NCBI GenBank assembly: GCA_018398575.1
Contig: JAGTXZ010000014.1
Span: forward strand, 1,922,001-1,986,000
Length of the DNA stretch: 64,000 nt
Source of the DNA: Ampelomyces quisqualis
Lineage: Eukaryota; Ascomycota; Dothideomycetes; Pleosporales; Phaeosphaeriaceae
Direction: 5' to 3'
Part shown: positions 46,023-55,994 of the stretch, piece by piece
Layout: every line of letters begins with the position of its first letter
How positions within the stretch are numbered: position 1 is the first letter of the stretch
Translations under genes and position numbers: made by a program
Notes under the pieces: model-generated
The model's input: the letters and a program-made list of their open reading frames with translations, nothing else
Told to the model about the DNA's origin: nothing
The model's database searches: none

Positions 46023-46927
46023 TGTGCGCGGTTGAATGGGTGAGGATGGGCAGGGTGTGGGGAACGTTGAGATGGGGGAGTATAGATAGGGAATCGAGGA
46101 GAGCGGAAGGGAAGAAGTAGATGCCGAGAGCTTAGTTTGGGGCTAGTGGAAGTCGCAGTGAAAGGGAGAAACGGAAATTTCTGCGCGGGGAGTGGAAGTG
46201 AAAGTGGAAAGCTGATATAGGATGGGATTGATAGAACTTTTTCAGTGCTTCTGAGACGTCTACCACCCGATAGACTTATATAGGCTTCTAATGTTTCTGT
46301 CTGCGAAGGTCGGCTCGTGGTCTTGTCACCTGCATGGTGAAGATGATAGAGCACGTGGAAGATTCACGGCTATCCAGACGTATACTTCCTTCTAAATCTA
46401 GACCTGTTTGTAGAGTCTGAACAAGACATTGTTCATGGAAACGTGTGGTGTTGTCCACTCTTGGTCTTGCTGATGTTGATGTAGCGGCTTGGCGTTATCC
46501 CAACTGTAGCAGTACCCAGGCCTCCCAACTTCGATGGCATCCACACTCCTTCGTATTTCACAAACAAAACCATGGCATATACCTGGCCCATTACGGAAGC
46601 AACAGACGCCGATTGTGAGGCAATAGCTTCGCTCTCAGTAATGTCTTGGACATGACCATTTTCTCGACTCCCGTTTGGGGACAGCGATGTTCTCGCACTG
46701 AGCGCTGACGGCCAGCGTCATGATCTGCTGAGGTCTGGCGAGCCGCTCGATCCACTGGATGCTGCACCGAGCAGATGCGGAGAATGTGCCGGTTTACCTG
46801 GAGACGGGCAGCGACAGCGCAGAAGAGGTTGAGAAATGCGGGACCCTCGGCGCATACACACATAGCATTCGTCCGACAACCTATGGGCCATACATAGTCA
46901 AACCACTCTAGCCCAACTGGTGATGGG

Positions 46928-46957
46928 GAGAGAGAGAGAAAGAGAGAGAGGGGGGGG
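46928..46957. repeat. GA-repeat tract followed by G7
   Basis: gagagagagagaaagagagag continues into seven G residues. It is the reverse complement of most of the CT tract at 47142-47174. Confidence 0.85.
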
Positions 46958-47141
46958 CCGGCGTGTTTGTTGATGTGGGGGCCGGTGCAATCAAACAAAC
47001 CACATAGGCGACGACGCGGGTGGTTGCCATAGAGGGCGAAAAGAGCATGCGCTAAACGACGCAATTGCCGGCTGCGAACTAGTGCCAGCCACGCCAAACA
47101 ACACCCCCATTGTCCCGTCTGCACACGCCGGCCCGCACGCG

Positions 47142-47174
47142 CTCTCTCTCTCTCTTTCTCTCTCTCCCTCTCTC
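47142..47174. repeat. CT-repeat tract upstream of DBF4
   Basis: A pyrimidine (CT)n tract about 170 bp before the DBF4 start, partly complementary to the GA tract 190 bp upstream, including the central ttt/aaa interruption. It may act as a promoter pyrimidine element or leader. Confidence 0.8.
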
Positions 47175-47340
47175 GCTCAGCCGTGCTTCTCTTGTCGACC
47201 GCGCAGCCTGTGCCGCCGCCCGATGTGACTGGTGCCTGCGCGTCTCTGACCGACCCTGGGAGCCATCTCGCCCGTCGCGTCGCGCCAACGAAGCCCCTCA
47301 TACCGCCCACCGCCCAGGCCGTGCTCTCCAACCACGCCGC

Positions 47341-49255
47341 ATGTCCGCTCTCGTCCTGCCCCCGTCTCCCCACGTCTCTGCCGCCATGGCCAACCGCCGC
47401 ATGCCCCTGGCCAACCTGAACAACGCCACAAACTCGCCCCTCCGCGCGACGGCGGCCGGATCAAAGCGCCAACGCTCCCACGCCAGCGAGCAGCGCGACG
47501 TCTTGTACGGCCAGCCCCCGCAGAAAAAGCAGCTCGTCGAGGCCGACGATGCCGACGCGCGTCGCCATGGCCTCGTGCGTCGGACGGGCGCCCCGCAGAC
47601 GGCCCTCACGCGCAAGCTGGAAGCCGCCCGAGAGACCAAGGGCCCGCCGAAGCAGCCCCCGCGCGTCGCCAACTCGGACCTGAGCACCATTGTCGCCTGG
47701 GTGCGCCACTACAAGAAGCTGTTCCCCCAGTTCGTCTTCTACTTCGACAATGTCTCGAGTGTCCACAAGGACCGGATGATGGGCAGGGCTCAGATCCTGG
47801 GCTCAGTACGTGCACTCACGCTTCCTCATGCCCCGCAGCGCTAACACGTCCAGCGCGAGATCACCTTCTTCTCCAAGGACGCCACCCATGTCATCACGAC
47901 GCGTCCCATCCCAGCCGACATCGACTCGAGCTCCTCCTCGGCCGCCAAGGGCACCGTCAACCCCACCCAGCTCGACCGCAAGTCTGCATTCGATGCCGCC
48001 TTGCAGAAGCAGAGCGCCCGTGGAGATGCCATTCTGTACAAGGCGAAAGAGCTGGGCATGAAGATATGGTCCGTGGACAAGCTGCAGCGCATGATTGAGA
48101 CCATGTTCAACAAGGAGACTGGCGAGGACCCGATCAGCTACCAGACGCGCAATGGTGCAGCCGCTGCCCAACCAAAGGCACGTCCGGCCGATTTGCAGAG
48201 GCTGCTGCAGAACGAGAAAATGGACCGCGACTACGTCCTGTCTCAGGAGATGATTCCGCTGCGAGGCTACTACGTCTACGTGCACGACATGGACGAGGCA
48301 ACGCGACCGGTCATGATCCGAGAGTATCAGAAGGTAGCGGACAAGGCAAAGGGCAAGTGGCCGCAGTTCCGCGCTTCCGGTAACGGCAAATGTCCTTTCA
48401 TCGACGATCCTCACGCTGGTCGTCGCCAGCAGGAAGAGGAGGCTCGTCGGACACAAAAGGCCATGGCTGCGGCACCTCGCACACGTGCAGCGTCCGCAAT
48501 GGAAGAAAAGATGGCACTTGGAGAGAACAACAACCTCGCACGGCGACCCAGCGCACCTGCTGCCTTTGTCAAGCCAGAAGAGGAGGAAGATTACAAGCCT
48601 TTGGATCCTCCCAAGGGCGTTCCCGCCAAGCGTACCAGCACCGACAGCGTACCTCCCATGTTCGGCAGTGCCCAAGCCAATATACGAGCCATGCCTCGTT
48701 TCATTGCTGGCGAGCCCATCGCATCGGGTCTTCAAGCCTCCAACATCACTTCGGCCATTCGTTCGCAGATGATTTCTTCCACTGCAGCAGGGCCACGAGC
48801 TGGGAACAGCAAGGAAGTCAATGCACTGAAGAGAAAGGTCCTCGAGAAAAATAACCTCCCATCTACCAATACGCACAGTGGTCACTCGTCCGCCATGAAC
48901 GATTTCCGAGCGATGCTCAACCAGGAGCACGCGCCGCCGATGCGGGCCGCGAAGCGCAAGGCTCAACAGACCCTTGGCCTCGTGCACGACGGCGGCGATG
49001 CTGAGAAGCAAGCCAAGAAGGCAGCTGCGCTCCGTAGACGCAAGACCGCCGAGAAAGAGCTCAAGCCTGGATACTGTGAGAACTGCAGGGAGAAATTCAA
49101 CGACTTCGACGAGGTATGTAACATCACAAGCAATGAGGGCTCTGATGCTAACAACCATATAGCATGTTCTTTCCCGAAAGCACCGCAAGTTTGCAGTCAC
49201 CACGGAAAACTGGACTGAGCTCGATCAGCTCCTGGCACAACTCGACCGTCATTGA
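47341..49255 (+). CDS. DBF4: Dbf4-type regulatory subunit of Cdc7 kinase
   Basis: Exons 47341-47805, 47854-49113 and 49163-49255 give 605 residues. Translation could instead begin at 47386 (MANRRMPLANLNN). The N motif (BRCT-like) starts near 115 (FVFYFDNVSSVHKDRMMG, REITFFSKDATHVITTRP). Motif M is GKWPQFRASGNGKCPFIDDP near 330. Motif C, a CCHH zinc finger, is assembled by the last splice: GYCENCREKFNDFDEHVLSR followed by KHRKFA. Dbf4/Dfp1 activates the Cdc7/Hsk1 kinase, which phosphorylates MCM2-7 to fire replication origins in S phase. Both introns have strong gctaac/tgctaac branch sites. A long open frame on the opposite strand (47803-49203) is an antisense shadow of this GC-rich gene. Confidence 0.93.
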
Positions 49256-49955
49256 GCTTCATGCGTGACACCGCGACCCGCAAAACTATACTAATCGCGT
49301 TACTACACGGCTTCATCACAACGACACTATCTCATTGCTGTAATTTTCACTTCATCCCGGCACTTCGGTGCGCGGCAGGTTCCTTGCGAGCGAATACCCG
49401 TTATACTAGCATTTTGAGCTACACAGCATTGCCGAGGCGCATCCTCTTCTTTGACAGCATAGCTTGGGAACAGTCCCATGTGGCGGCACGATTTCGATCG
49501 TTGAGGGATTACGATGCATACGTCATTGTACATATATACTGTGACATGATCATTGAGTCTATCTTGCTAGCAGTGTTTGCATCAGCAAGCTGGCAGAATA
49601 GTGTGTTGCAATAGTAGGCGTTGGATTCTATGGTGGTTTGATGGATATCCTCAGACGGCGACGCGAAGACGTTGCAGCACAGAAGACGATAGTATATATT
49701 CCTATCGTATCAAAAATCTTACTAAATATCAATGAGAAGCACCATGCTATAGCCACAAGCAATTGCGTTTGAAATGTGACGTGGTTGTGAGGACGTGACT
49801 GTGATTGGCCCGGCAGTCGTATACACACTGCGCATCGCGACATGCCTGCCTGTTTCTTCGACACCAACTCTTTTCCATTCTTCTCTGCTTATAATCTGTC
49901 TTGCACGCTTTTCAGCACTACATTTGCACAAGCCTCCCCCCCCTCTACGCCCAAA
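49256..49955. other. intergenic between DBF4 and ATG12
   Basis: No gene supported. It contains the DBF4 3' flank, an AT-richer segment near 49680-49740 and the ATG12 leader, which ends with a C8 run. Confidence 0.5.
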
Positions 49956-50597
49956 ATGTCCTCGACCACGCCAGAAGAACACATCCCAGAAGAAGAAGAC
50001 GACACCACCACCCAAGCCCCGCTCACAACATCCGCATCCATCCTCCTAACCACCCTCCCCCGCGACGCATCCAAAGCCCTCGAAACCGCAACCACAACCC
50101 CCATCCAAAAAAGTCCGTCTCCCCCATCCTATCTAAACCACCCTTTCCCCCAAACAACAACAACAACCTTTTTCTTTTCCTCTTTACTTTTCTTTACCTT
50201 ACTAACCCGTGCCCGCTCCCCCTTTTCCGCTCCTCACAGTCACCATCCGCTTGCAACCCATTGGCTCCGCGCCCCATCTTGCGCAGCGCGTCTTCAAGCT
50301 CTCGGCTACGCAGCGCTTCGAGACGATTGTGCGGTTTGTGCGGCGCAAACTTGGGGTCCGGGGAGTGAGGGCGTGGTGTGTTATGTTGGCAGTGTGTTTA
50401 GTCCTGGGTTGGATGAGGGTGGGGAATTTGTGGGAGGTGAGTTTTTTTTGGGGTTTTTTTTTTGGTGGTTGTGGTTGTGGGGCGTGAGGGGGGGGGGAGG
50501 AATGGAAATGGGGTGTTTGGCTGACGGGATGTTGTAGTGTTTTAAACAGAATGAGGAGTTGGTTGTGGGGTATGCGATGGCGCCGGCGTTTGGGTGA
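49956..50597 (+). CDS. ATG12: ubiquitin-like autophagy protein Atg12
   Basis: Exons 49956-50112, 50240-50436 and 50538-50597 give 137 residues as read. After an acidic N-terminus (MSSTTPEEHIPEEEDD) the ubiquitin fold begins KITIRLQPIGSAPHLAQRVF. It ends CFKQNEELVVGYAMAPAFG with the C-terminal Gly needed for conjugation to Atg5 through Atg7 and Atg10. The Atg12-Atg5 conjugate drives Atg8 lipidation at the forming autophagosome. Between about 50355 and 50420 the conserved core (VVCYVGSVFSPGLDE in the family register) is encoded one frame away from the flanking exon sequence. As given, the annotated frame replaces it by VRAWCVMLAVCLVLGWMR. One missing base near a G-run at 50351-50354 and one extra base near 50417-50424 would explain this. 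The first donor, gtccgt, is also weak. Confidence 0.85.
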
Positions 50598-50624
50598 GGA
50601 GGAGGAGGAGGAGGAGGAGGAGGA
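50596..50624. repeat. GGA trinucleotide repeat at the ATG12 stop
   Basis: About nine GGA units begin inside the stop codon of ATG12 and run into its 3' untranslated region. Confidence 0.85.
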
Positions 50625-50872
50625 ACGGGGTGGTTATCGTGAGAGGATGGATTGGAATGGGTTTTGAGGTCACTATGTACGAGAATGGTCGGTCGGAGAA
50701 GGGCGGATGACGGTTTCGGTCAACGTATTTGATCGCCAAGGTCTGAGAGAGTATATGGAACTATGGTTGGTACAACAGGTTCACGTATCAATTCGCTGCA
50801 AAAGAGCGAGGGTATGGAAGAAGCAAAGAAGACAAACGCCAATATCAACATAGTGCGATGGTTGATGGTAAT

Positions 50873-51947
50873 CTAAGACTTGCGCTTTGCTTTGATCAAA
50901 TTCTCAAACTCCGTCACCACGTCCTTTTGTATTGGGTACGTGTGCTCGGGCGCAGGATATGATCCGTCTTTGACCTCTGCACGATACTGCTCAATCGCTC
51001 CCTTTGCCTCGGCCCATACGTTACCATACTGCTTGACGAATTTGGGAAGGAATCGGCCGGGCGGAAAATTGCCTAGCATGTCGACTTGCACCAAGACCTG
51101 TCCCGAGCAGCCGTTACCGGCACCAATGCCTATGGTAGGGATGCTGAGCTCCTGAGTGACCAAGGTAGCAATCTCTGCTGGAACGGCCTCCAGGACAGTG
51201 GCAAATGCACCAGCCTCTTGGACAGCCAAGGCATCCTCGAGCAGTTTGACGGCGGAAGCGGTGCTCTTGCCTTGCACGCGGAAGCCACCGAGGGCGTTTT
51301 GTCTTTGGGGAGTCAGCCCAATGTGTGCGAGCACAGGTATGCCAGCTTGTGTAATCTTCGTAATGGTAGGTGCCATTTCCTTTCCGCCTTCGAGCTTGAC
51401 CGCCTTGACCCGCCCAGTCTTGATCATGCGGATGGCGGATGCCAAGGCTTGCTCGGGTGAGATCTCGTAGCTTCCCATGGGTACATCTCCTACCTATGCT
51501 CGGTCAGGCAAGTTCCGGCGCTATCGATAAGCTGGTACGAACAGTGAAGGCGGCCGACGTTGCTCGTGCTACGGATCTGCAGTGCAGCAGCATCTCCTCC
51601 ATCAGCACTTCGCTGGTGTCCTCCATTCCCAGCGCAACCATGGCCAGGCTGTCTCCAACGAGGATCATGTCCATACCGGCATGGTCAGCCACATGGGCGC
51701 TGGGAAAGTCGTGCGCGGTGATCATGGTGATTGGCTCCTTCTTTCGGTAGAGGCTCTGGAGGGTGTTGATGGTGACTGGTTTGCGCGCATGGGCGGGCGC
51801 GGCGCCGAGTGGTGAGTGGGAACTGCATCGGATGTGTGAGGTCGGCGCGACAGTGCGTGGGTATAGCGACGACGAGGTAGCAAGACCATTCGGCGGCCGA
51901 GCTGGCCGTGAAGATATCCGGAGTGTGTTTACGAGAGCACGCGACAT
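50873..51947 (-). CDS. panB: ketopantoate hydroxymethyltransferase
   Basis: Exon 1 (51947-51543) and exon 2 (51493-50873), split by a 49-nt intron, give 341 residues. The N-terminus (MSRALVNTLRISSRPARPPN) is a likely mitochondrial targeting sequence. The TIM-barrel enzyme follows with metal-binding MITAHDFPSAHVADHAGMDM and ILVGDSLAMVALG, then VGDVPMGSYEIS created by the splice, VKLEGGKE, AHIGLTPQ, VLEAVPAEIA and IGIGAGNGCSGQVLV. It transfers a hydroxymethyl group from methylenetetrahydrofolate to ketoisovalerate, the first committed step of pantothenate and coenzyme A synthesis. The donor gttcgt is weak but is the only solution preserving the conserved junction. Confidence 0.95.
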
Positions 51948-52500
51948 GGCGGACAGCGGTCGGAGTGCTGATTCAGGTGTGGTACCGAGTACTTGTCAGG
52001 TGCGGTACCGAGTACTTGTGCAGGTGAATGGCTGCAGCCATGGCGAGGGCGGGGCGGGTTCGGTTGTATGAAGCTGTGCAGAAAGTTGCGCTGTACAGCT
52101 TGTACTGAGGCTTTGGTGCGGTGAGAACCGAGGCTTTGTTGCTCGCCGGCCCGTTTCATCTGCGCCGGTAGTGGCATTGCCGTGACTGGACCATCTACGT
52201 ACACCATCTACACGCTCACGCGTGACTTCCCGGTGCTCGTGACCGCGACTCATTCAACCCACCACACCACCTTTCGACCACGATACAGGACCCCTCGCAG
52301 CGTCACCACCAACACAGTCCCTGCCCACAAAGCGCCCACGTTCTGCCAGCGAACCAGCCCCTCCTCCGCTGTCGACGGCCCCACGCCCGCCTGGACCCCC
52401 TCACGCAATCATCTCGCCCACCTGTTACCCATAGTCGCCCGCGAAGAGTCAAAGCGCTCCAGAAGCTCCTTGGAGAAAGCCGCACCGAGAAGAGGGCAGA
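51948..52500. promoter_or_regulatory. divergent promoter, panB and UBC8
   Basis: The flanking genes diverge. Within it a 16-bp direct repeat (ggtaccgagtacttgt at 51981-51996 and 52004-52019) is spaced 23 bp start to start, about two helical turns, close to the panB start. No TATA box is evident. Confidence 0.5.
51981..52019. repeat. 16-bp direct repeat, 23-bp spacing
   Basis: ggtaccgagtacttgt occurs twice. The near-palindromic ggtacc and agtact cores suggest a protein-binding site, but no known factor is assigned. Confidence 0.75.
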
Positions 52501-53538
52501 ATGAGTTCTCCCAAGAGGCGCATCGAGACAGACGTAGGTCATCGCAATGCCCGCGTCCTGTACCTCGCCAGACGCAAAGGCTAACGAACCATTCTTGTTT
52601 CTTGGATCAGGTCATGAAGTAAGTAGGGTCAGCTCCAGGCTTGGTGCCGTGTATTGACTCGCTTTCAGAATGTATGTCCACACAGACACTCCTATCCGCC
52701 ATGCCTCGCCCAACAACTCGACAACCGTACCGGAACCACATGACTGATAGCGCGCAGGCTCATGAGTGATTACGAGGTCACATTAGTCAACGACAACAGT
52801 ACGTGCATGGTCACCCGGCTCCGCTTCCATGACTAACAATACCATAGTGTCCGTGCCTACAGCCGTCCCATCATGCATCCGCCGTAACACAGCTGACGCA
52901 GCGCAGGCAAGAATTCTATGTCAGATTCAAGGGTCCCGAAGAGAGTGTGTCCAGTCTATAAGCCTCACGTGGGTGCTCTAACAATCTCTAGCACCATTCC
53001 AAGGCGGCCTCTGGAAGATCCACGTCGAGTTACCCGACCAATACCCCTACAAGAGTCCGAGCATCGGCTTCGTCAACAGAATATTCCACCCCAATATTGA
53101 CGAGCTGTAGGTCCAGTTCGAAGGCCCTCGTTGAAGGGCAATTCATGCCTAACCTTCTGACAGCTCCGGCTCCGTTTGTCTCGACGTCATCAATCAGACG
53201 TGGTCACCCATGTACGATATGATCAACATCTTCGAGGTCTTTCTCCCACAACTGCTCCGATACCCAAATCCCACAGACCCTCTCAATGGCGAAGCCGCTG
53301 CGCTTCTCATGAGAGAACCGAAGAGTTACGATGCCAAAGTAAAAGGTACGTCTTGATATCGACGAAAGACGATGAGATATCTTCTAAACAGTGGTCAGAA
53401 TACGTGCAAAAATATGCCAACAAGGACACCGTCGAAGATTCAGACAAAGACAACGACGAAGATGATGAAATGAGCTCTGTAGGCAGCTACGAGTCCGGCG
53501 ACGAAGATGAGGCCGCAGGCAACATGGAGGATATCTAG
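52501..53538 (+). CDS. UBC8: ubiquitin-conjugating enzyme E2 Ubc8, with microexons
   Basis: Nine exons: 52501-52533, 52611-52618, 52669-52671, 52758-52798, 52848, 52907-52944, 52992-53106, 53164-53345, 53399-53538. They sum to 561 nt, 186 residues. The protein begins MSSPKRRIETDVMKMLMSDY. It continues EVTLVNDNMQEFYVRFKG, has the active-site Cys in SGSVCLDVINQTWSP and ends in an acidic tail (DSDKDNDEDDEMSS), all typical of the Ubc8/UBE2H class. Ubc8 is the E2 of the GID ubiquitin ligase that degrades fructose-1,6-bisphosphatase and other gluconeogenic enzymes. The 3-nt exon (aat) and 1-nt exon (t) are inferred because each lies between a strong acceptor and a plausible donor and each restores the conserved residues KML and NDNMQ. 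Alternatives are a single 139-nt intron giving KLM, and a donor at 52803 giving NDNSTQ. Confidence 0.9.
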
Positions 53539-54216
53539 GTGCTACATCTCAAACTCCTTACCCAAACTTCCCATAGTGACAGACTACACGTGGTCGGATG
53601 TCCGAGGCACACATTGGCGCACATGCTGGATGCACTGTAGCACACCCGCGGTGATGGGTTGCCTCGTGTTGATTATGGGTACCGAATTATTCTTATGGCT
53701 TCCATTCTGGGTCGGGCGCCATGTAGGGAACAGTAATGTTTGTTTCGTCCTGGTCAGTTTTGCATATTCCGGCAGAGATCAAACTCTCTTCTCTTTGAAC
53801 ATCCTGCGTGCAGCAACAATCCAGGTCTGTACAGGTTTCATTCCCCGATCTCCAATCTCCTATAGACAAATAGGGTTCAGTCTCCCTCCTGATCTCTCCA
53901 CGTCTCGGTTAAGGCTCGCGGTGAAGAACCATACCCTACGGTGAAGATAATACCTCTTCCGCTTCCCGCACGTTTCCACTTCCCACTTCACTTTCACCTT
54001 GAAAAAGATTCTTTGTCGGAGATTGCCGTTGCCGCCCCTCAGACGAGCTTCCGCGCGTCTCTGTTGTATATAAACAACGCGTTGCGTGCCACTCCAGATC
54101 TAAACAACCAGCCCAGCAAACGACCACAGCAACCTGCCCATTCCTGCTCAGCATCGACAGCCCAGTGCGCAACGGGCTGTAATATAAGCATCATCTAACT
54201 AGTGACCAGCAGAAAC
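53539..54216. other. intergenic with a TATA box
   Basis: No gene supported. The segment 53950-54216 is the promoter and leader of the next gene. Confidence 0.5.
54067..54074 (+). promoter_or_regulatory. TATA box
   Basis: TATATAAA lies 150 bp before the ATG of the disordered-protein gene, a reasonable position for a fungal TATA promoter. Confidence 0.5.
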
Positions 54217-55119
54217 ATGGCTCCAACAAACGATGGCACTCGTCGACGTGGTGGTGGCGGCACTGGACGTCCACACCGGTATGCCAACACAAACGCCGGA
54301 GTGAACCGCAGTCAGTTCAGGGCCGCCCCTCGAGCTGAAGAGACGCATCGTCGACGTAATCGCGAGCATCGCGGTCGTCCTCGAGCCACCGTACCCGCCC
54401 ATGCAAGTCTCGCCAGTCGCATGACGTACGGTCATTCTCGCGGTCACGGTCATGGCCACGCCTCTCTGGTTCATGGCGGAGCACCCCGAGCCCAGCGCCA
54501 GCAAGCTCGCCCTCTTCAAGAGCGCATCACTCGTGCAGACGATGTTCGCACTGGAGTGTTAGGCACAGGAGTCAATACGGTCCCTCGTGCGCAGATCGGA
54601 CACGGCGCCGAGCAAATCGTCCACACCACTGCCGCCAATGACGCCCCCACTGCCAGCCTCAACGACGACATCGACATCAACATCGACATCGACATCAACA
54701 TCGACAGCGACATCGACCTAGACGAACTCGACTTCTTCACTCCACGTCCCCATGTCGCCAACAACACTACCGCAGACGACAACACCTCCTCCAGCCTCTT
54801 CTACTCCTCCCAGCCAACCCAAGTCGCCGACCGCCCCACCACCACCACCACTACGCCCCGCCCCATCCGCATGCTCAATTCCCTTCCCCTCACCCGCCGC
54901 CACCACCCCATCAACAACGCCAGCGACGCCGACGACGAATCCCCCGCCCCACCCAATCGCCCCGTCAACCCGTACCGCGGCAACGACCCCATCAAGCGCC
55001 GCGTCCAGAACGCCAAGCTCCGCGCCATCTTCGCCGACAAGCCCGTTCCCAAAGAGCGCAAGGCACCGAGGGAGGACCGCATGGATTTGAGGCAGGGTAT
55101 GGGTAGGCCCATGAAATAA
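54217..55119 (+). CDS. hypothetical disordered basic protein
   Basis: This single exon gives 300 residues from MAPTNDGTRRRGGGGTGRPH. I do not recognise it. The N-terminal half is Arg/His/Gly-rich (SRMTYGHSRGHGHGHASLVH). A striking acidic Asp/Ile/Asn repeat follows near residues 153-171 (DDIDINIDIDINIDSDIDLD), then LDFFTPRPHV. The C-terminus has a conserved-looking basic block, NPYRGNDPIKRRVQNAKLRA followed by IFADKPVPKERKAPREDRMD, which may be the functional motif. There is no signal peptide or membrane segment. The full-length frame, codon bias and upstream TATA box argue for a real gene; function is unknown. Confidence 0.65.
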   Translation: MAPTNDGTRRRGGGGTGRPHRYANTNAGVNRSQFRAAPRAEETHRRRNREHRGRPRATVPAHASLASRMTYGHSRGHGHGHASLVHGGAPRAQRQQARPLQERITRADDVRTGVLGTGVNTVPRAQIGHGAEQIVHTTAANDAPTASLNDDIDINIDIDINIDSDIDLDELDFFTPRPHVANNTTADDNTSSSLFYSSQPTQVADRPTTTTTTPRPIRMLNSLPLTRRHHPINNASDADDESPAPPNRPVNPYRGNDPIKRRVQNAKLRAIFADKPVPKERKAPREDRMDLRQGMGRPMK

Positions 55120-55341
55120 GGCTTGTGCGACGTGCTGGGGTGTGCAGTGCACTCGGGTGCTTTGAGAATTGGTATTGGGGTGGGGGGGTTTTCTTTTTCT
55201 CTTCTATGTCCGATGGGGATGGGATGGGTGATGGAATCATTCCTTGGTTTCTTTTTTTTTTTTGGGGGGGTTGTTGGGCGCCAGAGGTGCGGGCATGGGT
55301 GGTGGTTCATGGTTTTCTCTCACGCTCTGTCTGGGCTGTTT

Positions 55342-55404
55342 TTTCTTCTTTTTCTTCTTCTTCTTCTTCTTCTTCTTCTTCTTCTTCTTCTTCTTCTTCT
55401 TCTT
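55342..55404. repeat. TTC microsatellite
   Basis: About 18 TTC units (antisense GAA) with a T-rich left flank, between two convergent genes. GAA/TTC tracts can form triplex DNA. Confidence 0.9.
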
Positions 55405-55477
55405 TCATCTTGTTTTCTGTCCTTGTTGTCCACTGGGTGATGGCACTTTTCTTCGGCTTTCTGCAAAGCGGGGGATG

Positions 55478-55686
55478 TTGACTGCTCGGTTCAGCATCGA
55501 GGCTGTTTGATGAGAACATGGCTTTCACGAAATAGTTTGCATGGGCTTGTCAGCTCGCTGATCTTGGCTGCGGGTATGGTTGATGCTCGGTTCAGCATCG
55601 AGGCTGTTTGATGAGAACATGGCTTTCACGAAATCGAACTAGCATGGGCTTGTCAGCTCGCTGATTGTGGCTGCGGGTATGGTTGA
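55478..55686. repeat. tandem duplication of about 101-103 bp
   Basis: Two nearly identical copies, beginning gttga, c or none, tgctcggttcagcatc, lie head to tail. They differ by a few bases, for example tagtttgcatggg in the first and tcgaactagcatggg in the second. It is non-coding, in the convergent intergenic region; the high identity indicates a recent duplication. The rest of 55120-55994 has no supported gene. Confidence 0.88.
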
Positions 55687-55994
55687 GATGGAATTACGGG
55701 TCGCAATCGTTGACGATGAATTCGTCTAAGCCACACGTACACATGGCCGTCACCAATGGATTGATGCTGGTCAAGTGACTCAAGTCCAGAGTCCGTGATT
55801 CCTATCTTCTTGTGTATCGACGGGGTTGATTCGTCTTTCACCGTCAAGTTTTCACAGAGCAATCAATCAGCAGATACGGCAAGTGTAAGGAAGACGATTT
55901 TCGTGGTACGTCTACGCATACTTCGTTGTATCCAGTACCAGACGCCTTGGCCAGCTTCCAAAGCTCAAGTTACTCCTCGTCAAACAAGCCATGC

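Larger units (their letters stand above)
46023..47340. other. 1.3-kb intergenic region upstream of DBF4
   Basis: A 260-codon minus-strand frame (46591-47373) overlaps the DBF4 start and is dominated by the GA/CT repeat, so it is probably spurious. The region holds the promoters of the minus-strand hypothetical gene and of DBF4. A GA-rich and a CT-rich tract form an inverted pair. Confidence 0.5.

Noticed and set aside
46591..47373. 260-codon minus-strand frame with an Arg-Glu repeat
   Set aside because: Its repeat is only the CT/GA microsatellite, it overlaps the DBF4 leader and start, and it has no domain.
47803..49203. 466-codon open frame on the minus strand
   Set aside because: It lies exactly antisense to DBF4, whose motifs and splice sites are convincing. 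GC-rich codon use keeps the opposite strand open.
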